From Hemileia vastatrix (lineage: Eukaryota > Basidiomycota > Pucciniomycetes > Pucciniales > Zaghouaniaceae), in NCBI GenBank assembly GCA_030280995.1, contig JASXTE010000002.1, forward strand, positions 41,314,683 through 41,378,682: DNA of 64,000 nt. The letters run 5' to 3'. Under the pieces are notes generated by a model. It did no database searches and had not been told where the DNA came from. It saw only the letters and a list, made by a program, of their open reading frames with translations. This document shows positions 23,310 to 34,897 of this stretch, in pieces. The position numbers and the translations under genes were made by a program. How positions within the stretch are numbered: position 1 is the stretch's first letter; each line of letters begins with the position of its first letter.

Positions 23310-24600
23310 TGTTTTGATTCAGTTTAGATCTTAAGTAAGCTGGATATGTTTTTGCACATTGGACCAAAGCACAAGCATACAGTATAGGCACTCCCTTTTC
23401 AACCAATTCATTTGCTTCAAAGTCACCAAAAAAAGACCAATGGTTAAGTTGCATTTGTTGTAAATAAATTTTTAAATTAGAATTTTATGAGTTGGACTTT
23501 GCATAAAAACAGAAGTCCAACATAGATGAGTCATTTTCAAGATCATCATTGTTCAAATTAAGCATAGAAGATGAAATTTTTTGATGATTTTTATCTGCTT
23601 CAGGCTGGAGACCAGATTATTGACTTAAAGCTTTATTTGTGGTACCTAATATTGCTACCACAACATTGAGGGAATTTAGGTTACTGTTTGCAACATCTTC
23701 ATTTTGAACAAAGCAATTCATCCCTCATTGAAAGCTTTGGTATCTGAACTTCAGAGTCATTGTAGGCCATAAATGAATGACTTGTATTGGATTGTTTTTC
23801 TTATAAAAGTAGGTTTTATTATAAAATAATAATTTAGTTTCTTTTAAAAAGAAAAAAAGAAAATGTTACTTACCATAGCTCAATCTTAAATTTCTCCCAG
23901 GGTAGGTGTGACAATAAAATATTCAAGAAGTTTTGATGGGTTGCCAAAATTAGAAAGTTTCCAATAGGCCAGTGAAGTCCTCCCATGTAGGGTTTTATCC
24001 CTGAATTTATCAAACATGGCAATAATTTTTAGCTGTGTGCTCCAAACCAGAACTAATAGAAGCATCCAAATTTGTATAGTTAAGGTTTCCAGGAACACAA
24101 CTTTATAAATTCTGTGGGAATGATAATATCTAACTTTATATTCTATTAACAACTATATCTTTTTACAAAACAATTAGAGCAATAACTTACCTGAACAGCC
24201 CACTTTGGGTTCTTTTGTTCAACACAGCAAAAAATAGCCTGCTATTCATTTAGTGATTCTTGAACATCCAAATTTTTTTGTAATATTTGATCATAATTGC
24301 AACAATTCATCCTCTTTGCAGAAAAAATCTCACCATTGGGAATTACCACAAACCAAGATAGTGTTTCCAGTTCCACTTGTTCATGAATATGTTCAGCCCA
24401 CAGATAATTTTACTCATTATTGATTGAAGTAGTTTCTTCATCCTTAAAAGATGAGAATTTGGTGATATTGAATGGCCAAAAAAAGAAATATTTTGTGTTT
24501 CTAAGATAACTTTTTCAAATTTTTGACATTGTAGAGCCTTTCTGTAAGCAAAATCCAAGGGAGTTGGATAAAAATGAAAAAACCTGTCCCTTTAAGTAAA
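23310..24600 (-). pseudogene. decayed multi-exon gene of unknown family
   Basis: Minus-strand protein-like segments run in order: YPTPLDFAYRKA and HSISPNSHLLRMKKLLQS (24590-24350), IPNGEIFSAKRMNCCNYDQI and QKNPKWAVQ (24340-24192), HGRTSLAYWKLSNFGNPSKL and TPTLGEI (24150-23886), then a polar tail ending near 23320. Two gaps behave like fungal introns: 24153-24190 (GTAAGT...AG) and 23800-23873 (GTAAGT...AG). At least one in-frame stop and two shifts break it. I do not recognise the family. The codon-level coherence across predicted introns says that it was a real protein-coding gene, probably a repeated one given the surroundings. Confidence 0.55.
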
Positions 24601-25470
24601 ATAAGAGTTCAAAATTGACTAGGCTAAAATTTCTAGTTAGTAAGAAAATGACTTTCTGACCAGTTATTTTTAAAAGTTTTGAGATGATTGAATCAGTGTT
24701 CTTAAGTTAATATAAAGATATACAACAAAAGGTTGTACCAGTGAAAGGTTATTTAAATGATTGATATTTTATGTTTTTAAAAAGTTTTTTACTTTTGTGA
24801 AAAGATTTAAAAATTAAGTTCCTGTAGTTTAGAACTTTCCAAAAATAAAATATAAGTGTATATTTATTTGTTGTTGTGTAAAATATATGAAGTGTTAAGT
24901 AAAAATGTTATATTTGTAAGGGTAATACAAATTGTAAAATGCTATGTTTAATCTTAAGTGTTATGCATTATAATACTTTAATGATGTATGATGCTCTATG
25001 ATATTGCCTAAATTTTATTCTACAGACTTTATATTCATAGTCTATTCATGTGCCTCCTTTTTCCTTCCAGAGCTTTTACAGAGTTTATTTCGACTTTTCT
25101 GGAGCTCGTACAGACTTCAAGACTAAATTAGAACCTTAAAGCCTTAATAAAAAGTATTTTCAAATTTGAGATGATAGGGCTACATCTGAAAAAAATTTCC
25201 TCCAATTTTTGTAGCATGTGCAGCCCTATTCACTGATCTAAAAATCATTAAAGTTGAGTAAATTAACAAAAGTCAAAAATAATTAAAAATACTTAATAAA
25301 ATAATTAAAAATATAAGAAAAATAGTAAAAAATCCCATAAAATTTCCAAAGGCTCTTGAGCCTCCTGAATCTCATTTTAATTTATTTTAAATCCCATAAT
25401 AGTGTTTCTTGACAATGAGTTAATTATATTCTCTTGATGTGTTAATAGACCAATTCTCACCATAAAACCA
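24600..25470. other. AT-rich spacer, no gene seen
   Basis: Nothing recognisable. A slightly GC-richer patch at 25040-25140 has no convincing frame. Confidence 0.4.
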
Positions 25471-25476
25471 ACCATT

Positions 25477-25740
25477 TTATTTGTAATAAAATGATTCTAA
25501 AACTAAACAGCCTTTTAGATCTTCAGAATAAGTGACCCAAAATAAATTCAAAGCATCTTTTAGTGCTTTACTAAATATTATATTTCCAGAATTTCTAAAA
25601 GCCCCAGTCAATCTCCTTCTTTGTAATCCAGAAGTAGATACATTCTTTAGAATAAAAATGAATTCAGTATAAAAAATTATAGAATTTGGTACAGATAATT
25701 TCAAATATTTACTGGCTTCTATGGGAGAGACTTGGTATTT
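25477..25740 (-). pseudogene. protein-coding fragment of unknown family
   Basis: A minus-strand frame of about 85 codons, VSPIEASKYLKLSVPN through STSGLQRRRLTGAFRNSG to EDLKGCLVLESFYY, has a natural amino-acid mix unlike the low-complexity frames around it. No start or partner exon is evident. It could be an exon of the decayed gene at 23.3-24.6 kb or of another repeat. Function is unknown. Confidence 0.35.
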
Positions 25741-26280
25741 GGTATATTATGAATCATGGGTAGAGGAGTCATCTCTTCCATAGTTTATAAAAGGTGATTT
25801 GGTGATAAAAACCTATTCAATAAAAATTGAGCTGTAATATAAAAACATCATCAGTGTTAATATAGAAAAATATAGAATATAGAAAGACTTAAAAATAAGA
25901 AATATTTATAGAAAAAAATAAATTAGGGGAGGGGAAGAAATAGAAAAGTGTATTGGGTCCAGAAAGTAGAAGGGAATCAACATGTGGATACTTTTTTCCT
26001 TTTTTTGGTCACTGCATGCTTGAAGCAGACAATATCCGTAGTGGTTGTGAGTTGGAAAAATCTGGATGATTGGGTGATAGTAATGTTTCCAAAAGTATTG
26101 AAGTGGAAGAAAAAAGAGAAAAATTACATTGAAATATCTGTAATGGTTGTAACTTGAGCAAAGTTGGGCAGTTGGGAGATAAAGGCATTTCCAAAAAAAA
26201 GTACAAATTTTTTGTCAAAAGTTGAAGTTTAATTTTCATTTTCCACAAAGTTTTTTTGGTCCAGCTGTATTTTTTACACA
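25741..26280. other. AT-rich spacer with a diverged 102-bp-period direct repeat
   Basis: Two units beginning AATATCCGTAGTGGTTG (26031) and AATATCTGTAATGGTTG (26133) share about 70 bp with substitutions. Similarity to element X starts only at about 26281. Confidence 0.4.
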
Positions 26281-27326
26281 ACTTTTGTGGTATTCAAACA
26301 TTGGCAGAGGCCTTTGTTGTATTCTTTGGTTCTGTTTGTGGATGTCTTAGGTGACATTTAATTGTTAATTATGTGTTTTTCTGGTTTTTAGGCTAAATAT
26401 TTAGACTATTGATATTTGAATACTAAAATTGGATAGCCCTAGTTTATCTCTATATTTCATTTTTTTTGATATCTTTCATATTCTAAGTTTTAAGGCTTCT
26501 TTTTCTAATTTTTCATATTTTACTAGTACTGTTTAATTTTATTTTGTGTTTTTTGAGCTAACCTTAAGTCTTATGGTTAAGTGATTAGTACCATTAGATA
26601 GACCTAATTTGGAACTAAATTCCTTTTCACAATTTTATATTTACCAAATTTTGTGTTTTAAAGGTTTTTAGTAGTGTAATGTGTTTTTTAAAGTTAAATT
26701 AAGGTTTTTTGGCTTGGAAGCAGGTGCTCACCTGAAGCAGAGCTGCATGCAGACTGGCATAAGCACTTGGAAGGTGAGGGAAGCTCTTGGGAGTAATTTT
26801 TATGTGTTTTAGAGGTGGTAAATATGGAATTGGGAAGATTAGAGGTGGTCTATGTGTAGATACTGAATAAGATCATTTGGGGAAACTGTATTTATCATAC
26901 AACCATCTGGTAGTTAGATCACTGTTTCTCACTCAGTTTTCATAGTTTTTTAGCCAAAATTAGCTGTTTTTTTTCAAGGTTAGTTCTTCATTTAACTTAA
27001 AATTGGAAACTGGTTCCTATGGTGTAGCTTTGAAACCTGAATCATGTATTATTGCTGTTTTCTGTGCAACAAGTGCACTGGGTTTCTGGTTTCTGGTGTG
27101 GATTTTTCTGCATTTCAGGTTCTGTTTTAGTTTGTAGTCATTTGGGCTACTTTCTTGACTTGTTAAGCAGTCAAGAAGTGTGTTGGAAGGAATATTGTGA
27201 AAGTCTCTAATTTTCTGTAGCAATTTAATCTCAGCTGATATTTCTCAAAGGTACAGGGTTTATTCTTGTAAGGTTTTCTCCAACTCCCTTTGTCAAGGCC
27301 TACAGCTAGTACCATAGGGTTGTTTA
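26281..27326 (+). repeat. 3' part of the 5' LTR of element X copy 1
   Basis: Aligns, reversed, with 57900-56906 and, across gypsy element 3, 48143-48053 of copy 2. Landmarks include TTTGTGTTTTAAAGG, the GAAGCAGGTGCTCACCTGAAG palindrome region at 26720, CAACCATC, and CTCCAACTCCCTTTGTCAAGG with CTACAGCTAGTACCATAGGG at the end. After it come AATTTCTGGTTCC and the gag region. Confidence 0.7.
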
Positions 27327-27669
27327 AATTTCTGGTTCCAAATGTGGGGTGAGGATTTTCTAGATTTTGGAATTAATTTTACTTTTTGACACTCTTCTTT
27401 GGTGGACTTTCTGTTGGTCTAGGAGATATTTGGTTTTCCCTTTTTAAATTGGGTTTTTGGTGCTGTATCTCTCTGTGGTTGGTCTAGGGGTTCTCTCTTT
27501 ATTTAGATTTTGTGCCTCCTAGGTCTCTGAAGACTATTGGGGGGACTTTGACTATCTTTGGTGGAAACTTTGGTTAGTGTAACTGAACTATGGCTATCAT
27601 TGGTGGAAATTGGTGGAGTGTAGGTTGTCTGTGGGAAAAAGTATGGAGGTGTAACTTGCTATTATTAGG

Positions 27670-28314
27670 ATGGTTAGGATCAAGTCATGGAAAGGGCAAA
27701 TACTCTTCAGAGAAGGGGCAAAGCTGTTATTAGGTATCTTTGAAGCTTTTTCTGATGTGGATGGGGCTTCTGACTTGGATAAGGTGAAGCAGGTGATATT
27801 CTTCATTGATGATAGAGAGGCAGTAAAGGAAGTACTTAGGATGGATAGATATAGGAGCCAGGATTAGGGGAATCTAAAGGTGGAGATCATCAGGAGGTGG
27901 CCCACTGTGTATTCAATTGATGATCTTCATGGGATTTTTAGGAAAGGGGGATTTCAGGGTGGTGTAACATCTCTGGTGCAGTATTGTAAATTTATAGATG
28001 AATTAGAAGATTTTATGGATTATCTGGATGAAAGTGGTATGTCATCCTGTGAGATAGAATCAAAGCTTGTACTTTTGAGTGAGATGGGCCTGAAGGTCAG
28101 AAAGGAGGTTCAGGAATTTCTTTTAAAGGCTGTTCCCATAAAGAGACTTGTAAATGGAGAGTGTAGGATTCCTGCTTTGGGTGTTCTTAAGAAGGCTATC
28201 TTGGAAAATATGGAAATCCTGGTTGCTAAAGAGGTGGAACCTGAAAATAGAAATTTAATGGATGAAAAGGTGCGGGAAAAGATGGTGGAAGATTCAGCTC
28301 AGTGGATATTTTAG
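27670..28314 (+). pseudogene. gag of element X (one nonsense codon)
   Basis: A single frame interrupted by one TAG (27865-27867, in the context RSQD-stop-GNLK, where Trp is expected). Segments such as WKGQILFREGAKLLLGIFEAF, DKVKQVIFFIDDREAVKEVL and KVEIIRRWPTV resemble fungal Ty3/gypsy Gag capsid N-domains, which assemble the particle. No zinc knuckle is seen before the stop at 28312. It starts about 345 bp after the inferred LTR end. The assignment rests on position and general capsid style, not on a signature motif. Confidence 0.6.
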
Positions 28315-29788
28315 AATCACCCACTCCAGAAGATGATAATTTTTGTGATGTTTTAGGAATTTATAATTCTTTTTCAAAGGATGTAATAGGATCTAAAGAA
28401 TGTGCTTCACTGGATTTTTTGGATATTTAAACACCAGATTATCAATGTATCTCTTCATATGTAGATGAGCTCTGTGAGAAGGAAAACTAGACTGTTCATG
28501 ATGAAATGGCATCTTCATGAGCAGATAATGGTAGTTTGGATGAGGATGTTTCTGTTGAAATTTTTGATGGCCAGAAAAGTCTGTGTATTTTTTTTTTCTC
28601 CTGGAGAAAGATTATTTTCAGATGGTTCCTTCAAGATCAGAAGATGTATACTTGAATGAGGATTTCTATTTTGAATTTATGGATTTTATTCTGGAGGATT
28701 TGTTGGATTCTAAGAGTAATGCTGTACTAGATTATCTGGAGTTGCATAGTGAAGAATTTCAGTTGGAGGAAGATTCTCAGTTTTCCCATTCAAGCTCAGA
28801 GGATGGAAGCTGTGGTGAGGATCTCTCTTTAGGAAGTTTTTATTTTAGGAAAGATTATGTTCTGAATGAATGTCTGTTGGAGTAAAATCATTCCAAAGTG
28901 GCTCCCTCAAGATCTGAAGATTTTTTTTGGGGGAAGTTGATTTATTTAGTGTTCTGGGTCCTTTTATGGAGGATTTTTTGAAATTTCAGAAAAATTTGGT
29001 GATGGATGATTTGGAGGTAGGGAGAGTAGAATCTCATCTGCTTCACTCAACGGGAGAAGTTTTTTTTAGGGGAGGATAAAGTTATTGATGATCTGGATTT
29101 CACTGGTAAAGATGAGGTCATTTTTGATTCTCACTGGAGGGAAAATACACATGTGGTGATTCTTTATCCAATTTCAAAGGATGTAGAGCTTATGGACACT
29201 GGGATTGAAACTGGTGGTAAAGTCAGTGTATTGAAAAGGATAGGGATTTTAGTTAGTGGTCTGATTTTGGGATATCAGAATTGGAAGAGGGGAATAGATG
29301 GTTCTAGCCCTGGAGGAAAACTTATTGGTTTCAACCAGGGGATTTCAAGTATCTGATTCCTCCAAAATGAGGATAAACTACTTAACTGGTTTTTGTATTG
29401 TGTTTCTGGCTCTTCAAGATCCATATTCCACTGCCTTTTGTCTGGTTTTCTTGTGGTTTTGGTCTTTTCATCATACTCTTTGGTTTCCAAATGTCTTTTA
29501 AAAAGTTTGGGTTTCAATATAGAATACCAATTTATGCTAAAATGAAAAAAGGTATAATGAAAAAATTAAATAAAATAAAATATAAAGATTAAAAAATAAA
29601 AATTGGTTTATTTCTCCCTTCAGAAAGAGGTTAAACAGCACAATTTTTTTATTGGGAACTGGCATCATGGTGAAGTGGTTCAGTGGATGAAGATAATTTT
29701 GGTTTATGGTGATGGGAACATTTATTCCATGATTTATTTTTTTTTTCAGGTCAAATTTGGGTTTTATATTTTTTCAGTGCAACATTTT
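28315..29788 (+). pseudogene. degenerate gag C-terminus / acidic region of element X
   Basis: Short frames rich in Asp/Glu/Ser/Phe. One (28583-28885) has EDVYLNEDFYFEFMDFILED and SHSSSEDGSCGEDLSLGS. A diverged copy of its start (TCAAGATCWGAAGAT) recurs about 279 bp later at 28907, so the region was once a tandem acidic module. No protease, RT, RNase H or integrase sequence follows, and the 3' LTR begins at about 29789. Confidence 0.45.
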
Positions 29789-29854
29789 TGTTGGAAACTT
29801 TTGGTTAGAAGGTACCCATGGGTGGGGCTTCCCGATTTGATGTTGGCAAGTGTG

Positions 29855-29895
29855 GGGGTAACTGATGGGCTGGCTGCTCTATCAACAGTTACCCC
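29855..29895. repeat. GGGGTAACTG hairpin, element X copy 1
   Basis: GGGGTAACTG at 29855 is followed by a 21-nt loop and CAGTTACCCC at 29886-29895, giving a 10-bp perfect stem. It is homologous to the hairpins at 58827, 63181 and 63442. A decayed copy lies at 30104-30150 and another at 42153-42201. Confidence 0.75.
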
Positions 29896-31208
29896 AGATT
29901 TTTTTTCCAATTATTTCTCTTAATTTAGTTGAGCCCTAGTATTGGTTTCTTTTCACAGGTTTTTACTCCTCTATGACTTTAAACTGGAATTCATTTGGTC
30001 TTTGCATGCTGGTCTTTTCACTGTGTAGATTTTTGTTTTGGGTGTTGTGTTTTTTATAAGGTACCCAGGGAGGGCTCTAGATTTTATTTTGGAAAGTGTG
30101 TTGGTAACTGATGAGATGGATTCTCTGTAAAAAAGTTATTCCAAAATTTCTATTTGAAGCCTTTGGTTTTGTCCTAGTTGAATTCTAGTTCTGGTTTTCT
30201 ATTGAGGTTGAAAGTCCTCTATGAATTCAAACTGGCTTGGGGTGGCTCCATAATCTTTGGTTTCCTTGGATTGGTGGTGTATCACTGGTTGTCTCCCATA
30301 GTTTTTACATATTGGGGGGAGCCAACCCAGTGATCTTTTCTTTGGACTGGACTTGGCTTTTATTTTATTTTTGTTGATATGTGTTTATGGATGTAGTTAA
30401 GATTATTTTCTATTTTACCTTTTTTATTTTAATTTTTTATGGTGGTTATTTATGACAAAGGGATGGAAAAATTATAAAAATAAAAATTAAATGTTGTAAC
30501 CACATCAGGGCCACCTGGATGTGGGCAAGAATTGGTGGGGAATGCCTCATCAATTGGCAGGAAAATGATATTTTTTGTTTGATTTTACTTATTTATTTTA
30601 TTTATAACTTTATTTATTTTTATTTCTTTATTTCTTTATTCTATTTTAGTTTATATAAAATTATTTAAAAAAATATTTTAAGGTGTATCCACTTCAGGTT
30701 ACTCTTGGATGTGGGTGAGGTATCAGGGGATAAGCTCATCAATTGTCTGGGGGATACCATTTGTAATATTTTATTTTATTATAAATTTTTATTTTTTTTT
30801 GTGTTTTAAATCTCTTAGAATTTTGGGGATTTATAATTCCATTTTATTTCAATGTTTTTATTTATTATTTTAGTTGTAATTTAATAATGGAAATGAATAA
30901 AAAAAAAGAAGAAGAGAATTTTTTTTTGTATTTCAGTCACCACAAAAAAACAGCCAGAACCTGCTAGAAGGTGCCAACCCCTCAATCCATTTTTGATTAA
31001 AGGATAACTCAGATTTGATACTGCACAAGCTGGAATTCTCAGTTTTCAGTGCACAGTCTTCTCAGAAGAATTACAGCTGAGATAAAACTGAATCAAATCA
31101 AAGATAGAATTGGCACCTGCTATCAGGTGCACACATTTCTTTTCTGGTGAGTTCTTAAATTTTTATTTTATTTTACTTTATTTTTATTTTCAGGTCAATT
31201 TTCAAAAT

Positions 31209-33131
31209 TTATTTTATAATAGGTAAAAAGAATAAAAGATCAGAAGAAACTTTCATGAAACCATTTCTGGATGAGGAAGCTTCTGCTTTGTGGTTGGAAT
31301 TATGTTGAAGTTTTTGTCTTTTTTTGGGATTGGGGGAGGTCCTATGATCCTTGAAGTGTATATTTCTGGCCATGTGATATGAGTTGAAATAGTCAGGAAT
31401 TAGTTTGTAAGGAAGGTTGACTGAAGAAGAAGAAAAAGAAGAAGAAGAAGAAGAAGAAGCTGAAATAGAATGTTGGAATGTATGTTTGATTATCCTGGAA
31501 ATCTTCCCATGGTTGTCCAGAATTTTCTTTCTTAGGATCTTCCCAAATTTATTTAGTGTTATATGAAGGGAAAAGGCCTTCAACATGTTGGAGCACATAA
31601 TGCTAAGGTTTTGCTTTGTGGCCCCATATTCCAAGGTTAAAGAAGATTTAAGGGTTGGGCCAAATCCAGCAGTAGATTCAGTAGGAGGGATACCATCTAA
31701 ACAAAAATAATGGAATCAGATATTAATTTTTTTTAAATAAATTGGATAAATAAATTGGTACTTACAGATGGGAAGCTAGTCAAATCTATAAGCTTCTGGG
31801 ATTTTATTTTCTGAGGATAGAGGAATATTGGTGAATGAAGGGTCTACCAAGGACAGATAAGGACTTTCAGATTCTTCTTCCACTGAATGAGAAGAGGGTG
31901 GATGGCATTAAGGTTAAGTTTGAGGACAGTTTCAAGTGTCTGAATTGTTGATATTGTTTGAAGGAATTTTTGTATTGTAAATATTTAAAGGATATGTTGT
32001 GTGCACAGGTTGTGATGTTCCAGGACTGTGGCAGGATGATTCAGCTAAAGGTGAACGGGAAACTGAATGTTTTCCCTTGGCTAAAGTTTTGGAGGAGAAA
32101 TAAATGTCAGAAGAATAATTTACTGTAAGGGGAGAGGTACAATTTCTTCTTTTGGTAGAAAGAGGGGATGTTGGTTTTGGAGAAGTATTTGGTGCTCTGT
32201 TAGTTTTTTGTTGGGGAAATATAGCTGATCTTCTCTATTGTTGTTTTTGTGTTGGGATAGAGTGCTGGTAGTTTCTCTATGATTTCTTGTTAATTTTTTT
32301 TGCTGCATAGCTCTGGGAGCAGAAGGTGGAAGTTGTGACATGGATGCAGAAATACATGTTGAGATGGAAATACATGATGGCACAGATACATTTTGAGGAG
32401 AAGAGACACATTGAAGTCTGCCTAAGAGTCTAGGAGAAGCTGTGGTTGAAGATTTGGGGAGAATATTATTGGTATTTGGAGCTGAGTTGGGAGGAATAGG
32501 CACAAGGGAAAAAAATAGTGACCAGACTTTGGGTTCAGTCCACATACTGAATTGAATCAATTCAGTATGGGAACTGAACCCAATTTCTGGTTGAAATTTT
32601 TTCCCTCTGTGAGGATATTTATCCTGTAGATTAGATCTCATGGACCTTCTGGATGGAGAAGAAGAAAGTGAAGATGAAGAGGGTCCATATTCTGGGGATC
32701 TGGTTGGTGATATGGATATATATTAATGAGATGGTACTGGAGAAAGAAGAGGAAGTTGTGAATCCCTGTCACTTTTCCTTTCTCTAGCATTGCAAAGATC
32801 ACAGGATTTGTAGTAGGAGGTGTAATTAATAGTTGAGGCAGCAAATGTGCAGGGTCTTTATCTGAATGCACAATTTTCAGGCATAATCATTAGGTGCAAA
32901 AAAGCAGGGGAGTTTTGTGGAAGGGATAATGAGATTTAAAAAATGGAGAAAGGGAGAAGAAATAAATAAATAAAAGAAGATTATAGATGAACAGACAAGA
33001 AGGGATATTGAAAAGATGCATAAAAGTGTAGAAATATCAATATTCAAGAATAATTGTAGAAAGTCCATCAAGACTTTAAACTGAAAACTTGTGGATACTT
33101 CCCCAAGAATATAAACTGTGGCTTTTTTCAA
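31209..33131 (-). pseudogene. antisense gene 1 of the X LTR, copy 1 (decayed)
   Basis: Runs against the X gag strand. The N-terminal part contains LPCFFAPNDYA, then KSCDLCNARERKSDRD (about 32790), the second half of a Zn2Cys6-like cluster. A Ser/Pro/Gln-rich middle (PTRSPEYGPSSSS, and 32641-32120) is followed by a conserved C-terminal block (31610-31300: MCSNMLKAFSLH, IIKHTFQHSIS, LIPDYFNSY). The same order occurs at 59248-60627 in copy 2. Stops and frameshifts are frequent. A GAA-repeat at 31425-31460 encodes a Ser run. It is probably a DNA-binding or nucleic-acid-binding protein; function is unproven. Confidence 0.6.
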
Positions 33132-33209
33132 TAGATGAGTCCTGCAGGACTAAAAACTGATAATGTGTTGGGTCAATTTGGAAGAGGGCATCCAAAGGGG
33201 GAGTCTCTG

Positions 33210-34386
33210 TGTCAGCCTAAATATCCTTAGGACTGAGTATTTCTTATGCTTAAAATAAGATAACCTTAACTAGATTAAGCTTATATCTTAAAAATAAGGT
33301 TAAAATAATAATATATATTATTTTATTATATATATATATAATTATTATTCTATTATATAATTTATAATAGTTTAAATAGCTTATCCATGGCCTAATAATA
33401 CTTATTAAGGTGTTAATGGAGTCATAATATACTTATCTTAAGTGATATGAAGTAATTATTGACATACATAAGCTTATATGTATACATAAATCTCATATTC
33501 AGTGAAATATGCAGTATATTATGTATATTTAGGTATATAAGTGGGTTTTAGCCCCTTAATAGCCTATAACCTTTGTTTTTCTGCTTATTTTAGGTCATAT
33601 GGACGAAATCAGTGGACTCACAACGCCTACAGAAGCATAGACACCTATATCAGGCGCATACACCCAGTTTGGACAACTAAAATTACTTCCTTGGATGGTT
33701 ATTCACGGATTTATGGGTTGGAAAGATGTTTTTGGGTTAATGTGGATGCTTGGGGATGTTATTGGGGGCTTGGACATTTTATTTGTTTCCTTTATATGCT
33801 TTTAGTTTCATTAAATCTCGTTTTGATCATTTATTTTACCTGTTTCTTTATGGTATCCGCTTTTATCTGGGTTTTCTATTTATGGTATGACTCTGTGTTA
33901 TTATTAATAGTGATGGAGGGTCCTTACTGGAGGTCTGGGTGTTGAAACTGCTTGAAGTGGACGCCATGGGGAGGTGATGGGCCCTCACAGTGCTGTAATT
34001 TCCGGGGATAGCAGTGACATCATCTGGATTGAAGGTCTGTGCACTCCAGTGGATTTGGGTATAAGTAAGGAGGGATTTTGACGGTTTACTATCATCATTC
34101 AATTACTACACTTCAAACAAATACTACACTACAATTATTAACATTCAGAAATATATTATAAAGCCCTTATAAATTGATATTATCTTTATAATAGCTATAA
34201 CTATATTTTATTCTTCTATTTTCCACCACTAGCACGCATTTAAATCCAAGTATTGTGAGTTTTATTTGAGTATAACTATTCTATTAGTCTTCCCCTGAGG
34301 TTTAATCACTAAATCATTTATTAATAAGTAGTAGGACCATAAAATAACACTATTATATCATACTTATATACTAGACTATACTGACA
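33210..34386 (+). repeat. 5' LTR of gypsy element 4
   Basis: TGTCAGCCTAAATATCC...ACTATACTGACA. It shares the first eight bases TGTCAGCC with the LTRs of elements 1 and 3 read in their own sense. A strong AT palindrome (ATATATAT core) lies near 33335. After the LTR comes ATTGGGGGTCTTTCC, the likely primer-binding region. Confidence 0.92.
33532..33541 (+). promoter_or_regulatory. candidate TATA box in the LTR of element 4
   Basis: GGTATATAAG precedes a GC-richer stretch in the LTR. The identical copy in the 3' LTR is at about 41277-41286. It is the best TATA-like site on the sense strand, some 850 bp before the LTR end. Confidence 0.4.
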
Positions 34387-34897
34387 ATTGGGGGTCTTTC
34401 CTTAAATTTTACTTATTATTTAGTATAAGCCTTGGGACGTGATTTTTACCTTAGTACAGCTCAAAATTAACCAAATATTTGGGTCTGCTGCATATTAGTG
34501 GGTCATCATAACTCATTGATTTCGGAAAAGAACCCTTATAATAATTGTACTAATTTTTTATCATAAAAATTAGATATTTACAGTAGTAACTGTACCCAAT
34601 ATAAACCCAATTTCACTTGGTATTTGGACACCAATATAACACCCAATTAAATTGGTATTTGGCTAAAGCTTGGTAAGCTAATTATTAACCCTTATAGAGG
34701 TCTAGTTAAACTTATTATTATATTTTTAACAGATTTTTTCGAATTTTTCTTATATTTTATTTAAATAAATAAAGATATAAATTCAGGGTAAGCTCCATTG
34801 CTTTTTTATTAGTAATATAATTACTAATATCTCTTGTCTACTAAATTCCATAGAGTTTTTTCTTTTGTAGACGTAAAATATTGTTATTCTGAACAAT

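Larger units (their letters stand above)
29789..33209 (+). repeat. 3' LTR of element X copy 1, left part
   Basis: Begins TGTTGGAAAC. Its landmarks match copy 2 in reverse: TTAGAAGGTACCCATGGGTG, the GGGGTAACTG hairpin, a GACTTTAAACTGG box, the GGTGTATCACTGGTTG...GAGCC segment, the TCAGGGGATAAGCTCATCAA box, and the antisense gene 1 region. It is cut at 33209 by gypsy element 4 and continues at 42132 (AGTCTCTG | CTCTGAG). Confidence 0.75.

Noticed and set aside
29275..29923. Several overlapping frames on both strands between X gag and the 3' LTR
   Set aside because: None shows a protease, RT or integrase motif; they overlap each other and extend into the LTR.
33541..33945. 134-codon frame in the element 4 LTR, repeated at 41286-41690, and the antisense 79-codon frames
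   Set aside because: They recur only because the two LTRs are near-identical. They start at GTG, have no recognised domain and lie across the probable transcript start.
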